A stretch of DNA of 64,000 nt from contig NZ_FMAR01000004.1 of assembly GCF_900094705.1 (NCBI RefSeq), forward strand, positions 1-64,000, read 5' to 3'. A program made the position numbers and the translations under genes. Below, in pieces: positions 46,657 through 55,001 of the stretch (positions are counted from its first letter, which is position 1; the number at the start of each line of letters is the position of its first letter). Under the pieces are notes generated by a model. It worked only from the letters and a program-made list of their open reading frames with translations. It was not told where the DNA came from and made no database searches. This stretch comes from Chitinophaga costaii (GTDB taxonomy: Bacteria > Bacteroidota > Bacteroidia > Chitinophagales > Chitinophagaceae).

Positions 46657-46896
46657 ATGACTATGGGTGCATTTACAATCAATATCCGGCGTAACAGGTT
46701 TGACGTACTCCCTTTTATTGCCGGGAATAGTAAAAAATTTAAAGTCAATGTGAACGGCGAAGAAGTGTTTTTCGCGCATGACCTGGATGGTTACCTGCGC
46801 GCTGCCGGCGACCGCACCCGGGCTAGTTTGTCACTGCTGGCAGACATTGCAGCTAATATTGAGCATTACATGTTTCATGACAAGTGCCGGCATTAA
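46657..46896 (+). CDS. Small hypothetical protein
   Basis: A 79-residue soluble protein from the ATG at 46657 (MTMGAFTINIRRNRFDVLPF); an in-frame ATG at 46597 would give 99 residues. It has a short beta-rich N-terminus (FKVNVNGEEVFFAHDLDGYLRA) and a helical C-terminus (LSLLADIAANIEHYMFHDKCRH). No family is recognised. Good codon usage and a putative promoter upstream support it as a real gene. It is followed by about 1 kb of non-coding DNA with hairpin repeats. Confidence 0.55.
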   Translation: MTMGAFTINIRRNRFDVLPFIAGNSKKFKVNVNGEEVFFAHDLDGYLRAAGDRTRASLSLLADIAANIEHYMFHDKCRH

Positions 46897-47204
46897 AAAT
46901 TTCCGTTGTTTCACCATTTGGAGAACTTCACTGCTGCACACAGCCGCACAAAATTTATAAAGCATATTCTGTACTAGGCAGGCTGCCTGTAATAGTTGTA
47001 CCATTTATTTTTAGACAGATTTGCTCTCAGCAATAGGTTCCAGTTATTTTGTTATCAATCCATTTTTTTAACCTGTTCTTAGATTAACGTTATTTTACCT
47101 GCACATTCATAGGATGTAAAAGCTGCCTGGTTTTCCCGGCAGGCGTTGTCATGCCCCAGCATTTCCATGCATATTTATCAAGGCTCTCCAGGTTAATAGA
47201 AAAA

Positions 47205-47250
47205 GGCGGTGAGATCGCCGCCTAAGTGTTTAAAACCATATCCTATGAAA
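47205..47250. repeat. Hairpin-ATGAAA repeat, copy 1
   Basis: GGCGGTGAGATCGCCGCC hairpin (47205-47222), then AACCATATCCTATGAAA (47234-47250). The ATG lies 21 nt after the hairpin and the frame stops at once (ATG AAA TAA). It matches copy 2 in hairpin, spacing and the sequence around ATG. Confidence 0.8.
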
Positions 47251-47362
47251 TAAAAAAATGAGGTAATAAGGATAAATAATTGCCAAGTTTGGTAATAAGA
47301 TGCGTGGAAGAGTCGGATTCCATATTCTCTGAAATAAAATTAGGCGGGCGCTGCTTCCTATA

Positions 47363-47422
47363 GGGGCATAAAAAAAGCGGTGAGATCACCGCCTTCAAAA
47401 ATTTTAACCATATCCTATGAAA
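47363..47422. repeat. Hairpin-ATGAAA repeat, copy 2
   Basis: GGGGCATA flank, hairpin GCGGTGAGATCACCGC (47377-47392), then AACCATATCCTATGAAA (47406-47422). The frame from this ATG (47416) has seven codons before TAG. On the minus strand the hairpin is followed by a T run and could act as a terminator. Confidence 0.8.
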
Positions 47423-47918
47423 AACCTGATGCAAATATAGGATGGGTTGCCAACCTGTCAAGTAACATTTGGTGAAGGATATATTTTTGTTGGTGAATGT
47501 GTGAAAAAGCACCGTGATAACAAACGCTTAACAAATCGGCGGCAAAGCCCAACAGTAATGTATTGTATTGCCTTGTGGAAATAGGAACATTCATGGGTAT
47601 TCTGTGTCAAGTACTTACATGGTAGTCGTTTACGCAGTAACCGGATGATTATTCCGTAATGGTTTTTGATGCTGGAAACGATCCTATATCTGGGAGTTTT
47701 ATTTATTTAAATAAAAAAAAATTACTGCCGCCAAACGCTGTATCAGTAAGAAACATGCCCTTATCTGGCAGATTATCCGTATAAAAAAAATGAGCCTTTT
47801 ATTTTTCTCTCATCACCCTTTTTTGTCTTCTTGCTGTTTTAGAAGTATACCGGCTATTGAACATTATGCACAGAAAAGCTTGCCAGTATATTTCAATTAG
47901 GAGTAAAGTCATAAGAGT

Positions 47919-48677
47919 ATGTTAAGGGATAATGATATAAAAGGAAAAGTAGTATTGATTGCGGGGGGCGCTAAAAACTTGGGCGGGCTACTCAGCCGTA
48001 ACTTCGCAAAACTGGGCGCAAAAGTGGCCATTCATTATAACAGCGATGCAACAAAGGCAGATGCGGCGCAAACGCTGGCAGACATTAGTAATGCAGGTGG
48101 AGAGGCCTTTTTGTTCCAGGCCGATCTTACGCAGGTAGATAATATTAGGCGTTTTTTTGCCGAAACCAAGGCGAAATATGGCGGTATAGATGTCGCCATT
48201 AATACTGTAGGTAAGGTATTAAAGAAGCCCTACAGCGATACTTCAGAATCTGAGTACGATAGTATGTTTGATATTAATTCAAAAGTAGCCTACTTTTTTA
48301 TACAGGAAGCTGGCAAAGAATTAAATGATAATGGGAAGATCTGTACCATCGTTACTTCCTTGCTGGCTGCTTTTACTGGTTATTATTCCACTTATGCAGG
48401 TGCGAAGGCACCGGTAGAAGACTTTACCAGGGCAGCTGCTAAGGAGTTTGGCAGCAGGGGAATATCAGTAACATCGGTAGCGCCGGGTCCCATGGATACC
48501 CCTTTTTTTTATGGACAGGAATCAGAAGATGCCGTTGCTTATCATAAATCTGCATCCGCTTTAGGCGGATTAACAGATATCAAAGACATTGCACCCCTGG
48601 TAGAATTTTTGGTGACCAAAGGCTGGTGGATAACGGGTCAGACTATCTTTGCAAATGGGGGATATACAACCCGGTAA
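47919..48677 (+). CDS. SDR-family oxidoreductase
   Basis: Short-chain dehydrogenase of 252 residues. Rossmann motif GGAKNLGG (a variant of TGxxxGxG) near residue 16, NTVG in place of NNAG, the catalytic Ser in TSLLAAF, and YAGAK as the YxxxK dyad near residue 155. The C-terminus WWITGQTIFANGGYT is typical of classical SDRs that reduce keto groups. The substrate is not readable. It is a single gene with a hairpin terminator. Confidence 0.92.
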   Translation: MLRDNDIKGKVVLIAGGAKNLGGLLSRNFAKLGAKVAIHYNSDATKADAAQTLADISNAGGEAFLFQADLTQVDNIRRFFAETKAKYGGIDVAINTVGKVLKKPYSDTSESEYDSMFDINSKVAYFFIQEAGKELNDNGKICTIVTSLLAAFTGYYSTYAGAKAPVEDFTRAAAKEFGSRGISVTSVAPGPMDTPFFYGQESEDAVAYHKSASALGGLTDIKDIAPLVEFLVTKGWWITGQTIFANGGYTTR

Positions 48678-48719
48678 TACTTCAAAGATAAAGACAAGAT
48701 AGGTGAAAATAAATAGATG

Positions 48720-48749
48720 AAGCGGCGGTGGAAACATCGCCGCTTTTAT
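48720..48749 (+). terminator. Terminator of the SDR gene
   Basis: AAGCGGCG / CGCCGCTT stem with a TTTTAT tail, 43 bp after the stop codon. Confidence 0.75.
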
Positions 48750-48994
48750 GTTTATATTTCCTATCAAAATACCCGCTGCAAAACAGGTTATTACATCGCT
48801 TCCTGCGGGTGAAGGGGGTGGAGGCGGAGCTCCCTGCCATAAGGGTGTTCAATAACGGAAGGGTTATGTACCGAAAGTGAACATTTGCTTTTGTGGATTT
48901 TAAATATCATCCTGAAAATCAATGCCGTCATTATCCGGCATTGTCTTGGTGTACCACCACGGAGGTCATAATGTTCCATAAATAATTCAGGCAT

Positions 48995-51370
48995 ATGATG
49001 CATAATTTCTTTAAGGTTGTTTTCCGGAACCTGTTGCGTAATAAAGGGTTTTCTATCATCAATATTACAGGCCTTGCCATAGGGATGGCGGCTGCAATAC
49101 TTATTTTGCTGTGGGTACAAAATGAAAGAAGTTACGATGCATTCCACCAAAATAAAGACCGGATATACGAGGTTTGGAATCGCGTGTCAATGGGTGGTGA
49201 AATTTCTTGCTGGAATTCTGTACCTGCCCCGCTGGCGCCTGCGCTGGTAAAAGACCTGCCGGAAGTAGCACGCGTGGTTAGGTTCATTCTACATAAAGGA
49301 CTGCTGTCTGTAGGAGATACAAAGCTACAGATGACGGGCAATATCGTAGATACCGGGTTTCTACAGATGTTTGATTTTCCCATGATGGAGGGTAATCCTA
49401 CCACCGCACTGAATGATATGCATACCATTGTGCTGACGGAAAAAACGGCTAAGCGCCTATTTGGAAACAAGGATGCGATCGGAAAAATCATCAAGATCAA
49501 TAATGAGGATCAAATGACGGTGTCAGGTATTTTAAAAGATCTCCCTAACAATACCCGGTTTGACTTTGATTATTTATTACCCCGGTCTTATTTAAAATAC
49601 CGGGAAGGAACGGATTTGGGTTGGAGCGATAACAGTACCCTTACATTTGTGATGCTGAAGCCCCATACCAATTATGCTACTGTGGCGGCCAAACTAAAAG
49701 TGCTGAAGCAACGTTACAGTGAGGAGGCCAAAACCATGAAGTGGGAACTGTTCATTTATCCGATGCAACGGTGGCGTTTGTACTCCAGTTTTACCAATGG
49801 GGTGGAAGACAATGGTGGCCGTATTACGTTTGTAAAACTCTTTACTATAATAGCCGGTTTTATATTATTAATTGCCTGCATTAATTTTATGAACCTAAGC
49901 ACTGCACGCAGTGAAAAACGGGCCAAGGAAGTTGGAATACGAAAAGTAGTAGGCGCGCAGAAAAGTGCACTGATTGCCCAGTTCATCGGCGAATCTGTTT
50001 TCCTGGCCCTGCTGGCCGGCATAGTAGCCCTGCTGTTGGTACAGGTAAGCCTGCCTGCCTATAACCAACTTACAGATAAAAGATTGTTCATTAACTTTGG
50101 AAGTGCCATTACCTGGGTAGCCATTGGTGGCTTTATCCTGTTTACGGGATTACTGGCCGGTAGTTATCCGGCCTTCTTTCTCTCCGCTTTTCAGCCCATA
50201 CAGGTATTAAAAGGCACCTTTAAAAAAGCACATGCATTGGTAACACCTAGGAAGGCGCTGGTGGTGTTGCAGTTTTCCTTTGCCATTGTGTTAATCATTT
50301 GCACCATCGTGATAAAGCAGCAAATAGATTATGCCCGTAACCGGAAAACAGGGTATATCAAGGATAACCTTATCTATCTTTTCATGACGGGTGATATTCC
50401 CCGTCATTATGCGCTCATAAAAAATGAATTGCTCTCTGCGGGTGTTGCCACCTCCATGACCAAAACAAACTCCCCGCTCACCGAAAGATGGAGCAATGGA
50501 TGGGGGCAGGGATGGGAAGGAAAAGACCCAAACAACCACACCTCTTTCGACCGGTATTTATCGGATGACGGCTTGGGGGCCACTGCAGGATTACAGTTTG
50601 TGCAGGGGCGTGACTTCGACCTTAAGAAATTCCCGACAGATTCGTTAGGGCTAATCATTAATGAATCGGCGTTGAAGGTTATGCAGTTCAAAGACCCTAT
50701 CGGTAAAACGGTATCGGACCTTGGCGTGAATTGGCACATAGTAGGTGTAATTAAAGATTTTATATTCACCAGCCCTTATGAGCCTACCAGGCCCATATTA
50801 ATTTGTGGGGCCAAGAGTAGCTTTTTAAATTTCCAGGTGATACTGATAAAATTAAATGGAAACAATAGCATGATTAAAAACCTGGAAAAAGTAGCCGCTA
50901 TTTTTAAAAAATACAACCCGGATTATCCTTTCAACTATCAGTTCACAGACCAGGCCTATGCGAAGAAATTTGCTAACGAGCAGCGCCAGGGAACTTTAGC
51001 TGCATTATTTGCAGGGCTTACCATTTTTATTTCCTGCCTGGGATTATTTGGGCTGGCTACCTATATGGCGGAAAACAGGACAAAAGAAATTGGCGTGCGG
51101 AAAGTACTGGGTGCTTCGGTAGCGGGCATTACGGCTTTATTATCTATGGATTTTGTGAAGCTGGTCATTGTTTCGTTCTTACTGGCAACGCCCTTGGCCT
51201 ATTGGGTCATGCACAAATGGCTACAAGGATACGAATACCGGGTTACTTTACAATGGTGGATATTTGCCATGACGTGTTTGCTATCGGTAGCCATTGCCCT
51301 GCTTACCGTTAGCTACCAGGCAATCAAAGCGGCTATGGTGAACCCGGTGCAAAGCCTGGGAAAAGAATAA
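48995..51370 (+). CDS. FtsX/MacB-type ABC permease (tandem)
   Basis: A 791-residue inner-membrane protein with the Bacteroidota double-permease layout: an N-terminal helix (GFSIINITGLAIGMAAAILILLWV), a MacB-like periplasmic domain (about 45-270), three helices with FMNLSTARSEKRAKEVGIRKVVGAQK, a second central helix, a second periplasmic domain (about 450-660), and three last helices with MAENRTKEIGVRKVLGASV. The two EVGIRKVxGA/EIGVRKVLGA loops are the coupling sites for an ATPase. No ATPase gene is adjacent, so it must use one encoded elsewhere. It probably exports an antimicrobial or lipoprotein cargo (family inference). The start ATG at 48995 fits; another ATG follows at once. Confidence 0.92.
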   Translation: MMHNFFKVVFRNLLRNKGFSIINITGLAIGMAAAILILLWVQNERSYDAFHQNKDRIYEVWNRVSMGGEISCWNSVPAPLAPALVKDLPEVARVVRFILHKGLLSVGDTKLQMTGNIVDTGFLQMFDFPMMEGNPTTALNDMHTIVLTEKTAKRLFGNKDAIGKIIKINNEDQMTVSGILKDLPNNTRFDFDYLLPRSYLKYREGTDLGWSDNSTLTFVMLKPHTNYATVAAKLKVLKQRYSEEAKTMKWELFIYPMQRWRLYSSFTNGVEDNGGRITFVKLFTIIAGFILLIACINFMNLSTARSEKRAKEVGIRKVVGAQKSALIAQFIGESVFLALLAGIVALLLVQVSLPAYNQLTDKRLFINFGSAITWVAIGGFILFTGLLAGSYPAFFLSAFQPIQVLKGTFKKAHALVTPRKALVVLQFSFAIVLIICTIVIKQQIDYARNRKTGYIKDNLIYLFMTGDIPRHYALIKNELLSAGVATSMTKTNSPLTERWSNGWGQGWEGKDPNNHTSFDRYLSDDGLGATAGLQFVQGRDFDLKKFPTDSLGLIINESALKVMQFKDPIGKTVSDLGVNWHIVGVIKDFIFTSPYEPTRPILICGAKSSFLNFQVILIKLNGNNSMIKNLEKVAAIFKKYNPDYPFNYQFTDQAYAKKFANEQRQGTLAALFAGLTIFISCLGLFGLATYMAENRTKEIGVRKVLGASVAGITALLSMDFVKLVIVSFLLATPLAYWVMHKWLQGYEYRVTLQWWIFAMTCLLSVAIALLTVSYQAIKAAMVNPVQSLGKE

Positions 51371-51401
51371 AACCAGTCCAGTAAAAGTTATGCGGCATGG
51401 T

Positions 51402-51460
51402 GGGGCATATAAGAAGGCGGTGCGATCACCGCCTTCTTAATTAATCACCTCTATATGAAA
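51402..51460. repeat. Hairpin-ATGAAA repeat, copy 3 (also terminator of the permease gene)
   Basis: GGGGCATA flank (51402-51409), perfect 12-bp stem AAGAAGGCGGTG / CACCGCCTTCTT (51411-51438) with loop CGAT, then CTATATGAAA. The ATG (51455) is 16 nt past the hairpin and opens a ten-codon frame. It shares both flanks with copy 2, 4 kb away. Confidence 0.75.
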
Positions 51461-51652
51461 CCAGGCGTAAAAAAGAATGCTAGGTAAGTAATACGTGTTC
51501 ATTATTCCTTAATTGGTGATTTTTGCTTGTGGACATAGCTATTCTTACTACCTTAAGCTTGTTAGCTTTTACTAGGCACTTATAATAATGGCCCAGATTA
51601 ATATTAATACATTAATAATTAACTTGTTAGTAATATTTATAAAAATTAATTG

Positions 51653-51677
51653 AAATACTGAACAGTGTTCAGTATTT
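51653..51677. promoter_or_regulatory. TetR operator upstream of the tetR-like gene
   Basis: A perfect 25-bp palindrome with the core TGAACA-G-TGTTCA flanked by AAATAC and GTATTT. It overlaps the TATTTTTG -7 element (51673-51680), so a bound repressor would block RNA polymerase. The core recurs twice in front of the efflux operon. Confidence 0.88.
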
Positions 51678-51680
51678 TTG
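51673..51680 (+). promoter_or_regulatory. -7 promoter element of the tetR-like gene
   Basis: TATTTTTG fits TAnnTTTG; ATTG at 51649-51652 could be the -33 element, 20 bp away. The TSS would be about 10 bp before the start codon. Confidence 0.6.
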
Positions 51681-51698
51681 CGTTGTCAATAAATTTTC

Positions 51699-52337
51699 AT
51701 GGGTATTACAGAAAGGAAAGACCGGGAGCGGCAGGAAATGCGGGCCAAAATACTGGAGGCTGCGGCTGCCATGTTCATCCAGGATGGATATGAAAAAACT
51801 TCCCTGCGCGGTATTGCGGAAAAGATAGAGTACAGCGTGGGTACTATTTACCTGTACTTTAAAGACAAGACAGATTTGTTTCATGAATTGATGTCGCAGG
51901 GCTTTCAAAAACTGCTGGATAAATTAGCCCACATGCAAAACCTCCCGGACACTAACCCTGTTGGCGCGCTGCGGGAAGTGGCCCTGTTGTATATGAACTT
52001 TGCTGCGGAAAATCCCAGTTATTATGACCTGATGTTCATAATGCGCAAACCCATGGAAATGGTACACGACGAACACGACTTCCAGGCAGGAACTGATTCG
52101 CTGGAAGTCCTGCAATCTATCCTGGCAGCCTGCATTGCGCAAAAACGGGTACGTTATGAAAATGCAGAGATTGGCGCTATGTTATGCTGGAGTACCCTGC
52201 ATGGGCTAATATCATTGTACCACCGTAAGCGCCTCATCATGATAGAATGTAAGGTGCTGACCCCTTTTACAATGGATAATTTTCTGAAGGATGCAGTAGA
52301 CGCCTATTTAAAGGCAATCATTATTGAAGAAGGGTAA
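51699..52337 (+). CDS. TetR-family repressor of the efflux operon
   Basis: A 212-residue transcription factor. The N-terminal TetR helix-turn-helix is clear (RAKILEAAAAMFIQDGYEKTSLRGIAEKIEYSVGTIYLYFKDKTDLFHELM, about 15-65). The rest is the helical ligand-binding and dimer domain. Its promoter contains a 25-bp palindrome over the -7 element, and the same core appears twice before the TolC/MFP/RND operon 211 bp downstream on the same strand. This strongly suggests that the protein represses itself and the pump, and that a pump substrate releases it. A terminator lies between the regulator gene and the operon. Confidence 0.93.
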   Translation: MGITERKDRERQEMRAKILEAAAAMFIQDGYEKTSLRGIAEKIEYSVGTIYLYFKDKTDLFHELMSQGFQKLLDKLAHMQNLPDTNPVGALREVALLYMNFAAENPSYYDLMFIMRKPMEMVHDEHDFQAGTDSLEVLQSILAACIAQKRVRYENAEIGAMLCWSTLHGLISLYHRKRLIMIECKVLTPFTMDNFLKDAVDAYLKAIIIEEG

Positions 52338-52406
52338 TATTTGCTGCACTTTCCGCCAAAGAGTGGTATTTAGGGAATTGTCTAGGGGGTTTTGACAATA
52401 TAAATT

Positions 52407-52430
52407 CGGATGAGCGCATCCGTTTTTTTT
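52407..52430 (+). terminator. Terminator of the tetR-like gene
   Basis: CGGATG-AGCG-CATCCG stem followed by eight T, 70 bp after the stop codon. Confidence 0.85.
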
Positions 52431-52442
52431 AGAATTTATAGC

Positions 52443-52455
52443 TTAACAATGTTCA
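52443..52455. promoter_or_regulatory. TetR operator, distal site of the efflux promoter
   Basis: TTAACAATGTTCA differs at one position from the palindrome TGAACA-n-TGTTCA. It lies 59 bp upstream of the proximal site. Confidence 0.7.
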
Positions 52456-52501
52456 TTTTATAAACGAAAGGCAATAAGCCTTTTATTTTTTACTTATCTA
52501 G

Positions 52502-52514
52502 TGAACAATGTTCA
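52502..52514. promoter_or_regulatory. TetR operator, proximal site of the efflux promoter
   Basis: TGAACAATGTTCA is a perfect match to the palindromic core seen before the tetR-like gene. It lies 34 bp upstream of the TolC-like start codon. Confidence 0.82.
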
Positions 52515-52548
52515 TTAAGTAAATAACATTCACTTTAAACTAATCATC

Positions 52549-53904
52549 ATGAAAAATTTATTGCTCACTACTTGCCTGCTGCTTGTCGCCATGGGCAGCG
52601 TGTTGGCCCAGCTGCCCGTGCTGGAGCAGTACATCCGGCAGGGATTGCAAAGCAATCTTTCACTGCAGCGACAGCAGCAAAGTTTGGAAAAAGCCCAACT
52701 AGCCCTTCAAGAAGCCAAAGGCCTGTTTTATCCTTCGCTCTCTTTTTTATCAGACTATAACTACGCCAACGGGGGACGTAAAATAGACCTGCCCCTGGGC
52801 GATTTGTTTAATCCTATTTACCAGTCGTTGAATCAATTGCAACAGGGACAAAAATTTTCCAATATTCCTAATCAGCAAGTCTTGTTCCTGCCCAACAATT
52901 TTCAGGATACCCGCCTGCAGGCCAGCATGGCACTGATCAATACAGAAATCTGGTATAACTATAAAATACACCGGGAGATGATTACCCAGCAACAGGCAAT
53001 GGTGAATGTATACAAACGCAACCTGGTGAAAGATCTGAAAGCTGCTTACTACAATTACCTGAACAGCCTGCGCCAGCAGGATATCTACAACAATGCGGCC
53101 ACCTTGCTGAAAGAACAGTACCGCAGCACCTCATCGCTGGTAAATAACGGCAAAGCCCTGAGAGGCAACCTCCTGAAAGTGGATGCAGACATTCATCAAA
53201 ACGATGCATTGCTGACCGCCGCCACCAATGATGTTCAAGTGGCTAAAGCTTACTTCAATTTCTTGCTAAACCAGCCCCTGGAAACGCCTATCCCCGCAGA
53301 TACTTCGGTATATGCGGCCGCTTTGCCGGATACGGTGCCTGCGCTTTCCGCAGCAGCAGTAACCGGCAGGGATGAGCTGAAGGTGCTGCAAAGCGGTCTA
53401 ACACAAACTAACCTGCAGGTGAAAATGAAACAAGCAGCTTACGTTCCCGAACTCTCCACTTTTATCAACGGGGGCTACCAGGGTACTGGATACACTTTTA
53501 GTTCCGACCAGCGCTACCTGTTTGGCGGAGTGTCTTTGAAATGGACTTTATTCAATGGTAACCAGCGCAGAGCGCAATTAAAGCAAGCGGAAGTAGACCG
53601 CAGTTCCCTGCAAAACCAACTAGCCGAAACCCAGCAGCAGCTTGCCCTGGAGCTTACCACGGCGCAAACGAACCTGCACAATGCACAGGCACGTCTGGGA
53701 AGTGCCCTCGCTAGTCAAAGCGCCACCAGGGAGTATTACCGGGAAACCAAAGTACGCTATGCCGAAGGCCTGGTACTGCTCCTGGAAGTGAGCGACGCCT
53801 TTACGCAATTTGTGAATAGCCAACTGGCTTACCAACTGGCCCTTACTGAAGTACTCACTCGGGAGGCGGAACTGGAGCAGGTAACCGCCGCTTATCCTTT
53901 ATAA
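52549..53904 (+). CDS. TolC-family outer-membrane efflux protein
   Basis: Outer-membrane channel of a tripartite efflux pump. Signal peptide (LLLTTCLLLVAMGSVLAQ), then the two outer-membrane-efflux repeats: LEQYIRQGLQSNLSLQRQQQSLEKAQLALQEAKGLFYPSLSF and, in the second half, LKVLQSGLTQTNLQVKMKQAAYVPELSTFINGG with the long helices YYRETKVRYAEGLVLLLEVSDAFTQF. The length of 451 residues fits. It is the first gene of the operon; the adaptor starts 30 bp later. Confidence 0.93.
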   Translation: MKNLLLTTCLLLVAMGSVLAQLPVLEQYIRQGLQSNLSLQRQQQSLEKAQLALQEAKGLFYPSLSFLSDYNYANGGRKIDLPLGDLFNPIYQSLNQLQQGQKFSNIPNQQVLFLPNNFQDTRLQASMALINTEIWYNYKIHREMITQQQAMVNVYKRNLVKDLKAAYYNYLNSLRQQDIYNNAATLLKEQYRSTSSLVNNGKALRGNLLKVDADIHQNDALLTAATNDVQVAKAYFNFLLNQPLETPIPADTSVYAAALPDTVPALSAAAVTGRDELKVLQSGLTQTNLQVKMKQAAYVPELSTFINGGYQGTGYTFSSDQRYLFGGVSLKWTLFNGNQRRAQLKQAEVDRSSLQNQLAETQQQLALELTTAQTNLHNAQARLGSALASQSATREYYRETKVRYAEGLVLLLEVSDAFTQFVNSQLAYQLALTEVLTREAELEQVTAAYPL

Positions 53905-53934
53905 AAATTTATACAACACACAAAACATTATAGC

Positions 53935-54975
53935 ATGAAACAGTTATTTTTTTATGGCCTTCCCGCCATCGTGTTGCTGGTATCTTGTGGCGGTGCAGCG
54001 CCCGCAAAGGAAGAAACCATCGTGCGCACGCCAGTAAAAACTGCCGCTGTGGAGCAACGCCAGTATGTAGCGCCCATTGTGAGCAGCGGCACCATTGGGT
54101 CTGATAAAGAGGCCAGGTTATCGTTTAAGACTGGCGGCGTCATTGCCCAGCTCCATGTGGATGAAGGCGATGCGGTACATGCTGGTCAACTATTGGGTAC
54201 CTTGAATATCACCGAAATCCATGCACAGGCTATGCAGGCCCAGCAAAGTTTTGACAAGGCAATGCGCCGGCAAAAACGCACAGAAAATTTATATAACGAT
54301 AGCACCGCTACGCGGGAAGAACTGGAGAATAGCCAGACCGATGTAGACATAGCCCAACAGGCACTTCACATCGCCCGGTTCAATGAACAATACGCCGCCA
54401 TTTACGCCAACCAGTCTGGCCGCGTACTTCATAAAATGATGAACACCGGCGAAGTGGCCGCCCCCGGCCAAACGGTATATGTGATTAACAGCACCAATGC
54501 CAGCGATTGGGTGATCCGCAGCGGCGTGGCAGACCGCGATTGGGCCCGCCTGGCCGTGGGCGACACCGCTACACTGCAACTGGATGCTTATCCCGGTAAA
54601 ACATGGAAGGCCATTCTCACAGAAAGGGGAGAGGAGGCCGATCCGGCTACTGGCACCTTTCCCATTAAATTAAAAGTATTGCCCGGTGATTTTACCCTAG
54701 CCAATGGACTCACGGCCAAAATCAGTATTTATCCCTCGCATGCCGTACCCCTGTTTTTTATTCCGGTAGCAGCCATTACCGAAGTAAACCATACTACCGC
54801 TTACGTATATACGATTAATGCAGATGGTAAATCGGTAACACGGCACGCAGTAAATATCTCCTGCCAGTTGAAAGACGCAGTGGGTGTGGATAAAGGCCTA
54901 GAAAATATTTCGCGCGTGGTGACAGACGGCGCTTCCTTTCTCCGGGAAAATTCATTTGTAACAGAAATGCATTAA
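53935..54975 (+). CDS. RND efflux periplasmic adaptor (MFP), lipoprotein
   Basis: A 346-residue membrane-fusion protein. Lipobox LLVSC (signal MKQLFFYGLPAIVLLVSC) anchors it to the inner membrane. The biotinyl-lipoyl-like hairpin is marked by EARLSFKTGGVIAQLHVDEGDAVHAGQLLGTLN. A coiled-coil hairpin follows (about 90-150, AQQSFDKAMRRQKRTENLYNDSTATREELENSQ), then the beta-barrel and membrane-proximal domains (ADRDWARLAVGDTATLQLDAYPG; FFIPVAAITEVNHTTAYVYTIN). It lies between the TolC and RND genes and connects the two channels. Confidence 0.93.
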   Translation: MKQLFFYGLPAIVLLVSCGGAAPAKEETIVRTPVKTAAVEQRQYVAPIVSSGTIGSDKEARLSFKTGGVIAQLHVDEGDAVHAGQLLGTLNITEIHAQAMQAQQSFDKAMRRQKRTENLYNDSTATREELENSQTDVDIAQQALHIARFNEQYAAIYANQSGRVLHKMMNTGEVAAPGQTVYVINSTNASDWVIRSGVADRDWARLAVGDTATLQLDAYPGKTWKAILTERGEEADPATGTFPIKLKVLPGDFTLANGLTAKISIYPSHAVPLFFIPVAAITEVNHTTAYVYTINADGKSVTRHAVNISCQLKDAVGVDKGLENISRVVTDGASFLRENSFVTEMH

Positions 54976-55001
54976 TACTTACGCACTTTAAAATTACCGT
55001 T

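Larger units (their letters stand above)
46897..47918. other. Intergenic region of about 1 kb with hairpin repeats
   Basis: No convincing gene. It holds two hairpin units listed separately and is otherwise AT-rich. A minus-strand frame (47243-47512, 89 codons) crosses both repeats and was rejected. The region looks like eroded duplicated DNA. Confidence 0.6.

Noticed and set aside
47243-47512. Minus-strand frame of 89 codons crossing both hairpin repeats
   Set aside because: It runs through two hairpins and repeat units, which is unlikely for a gene.
48791-49150. Minus-strand frame of 119 codons overlapping the ABC permease start
   Set aside because: It overlaps the permease coding region and shows no domain.
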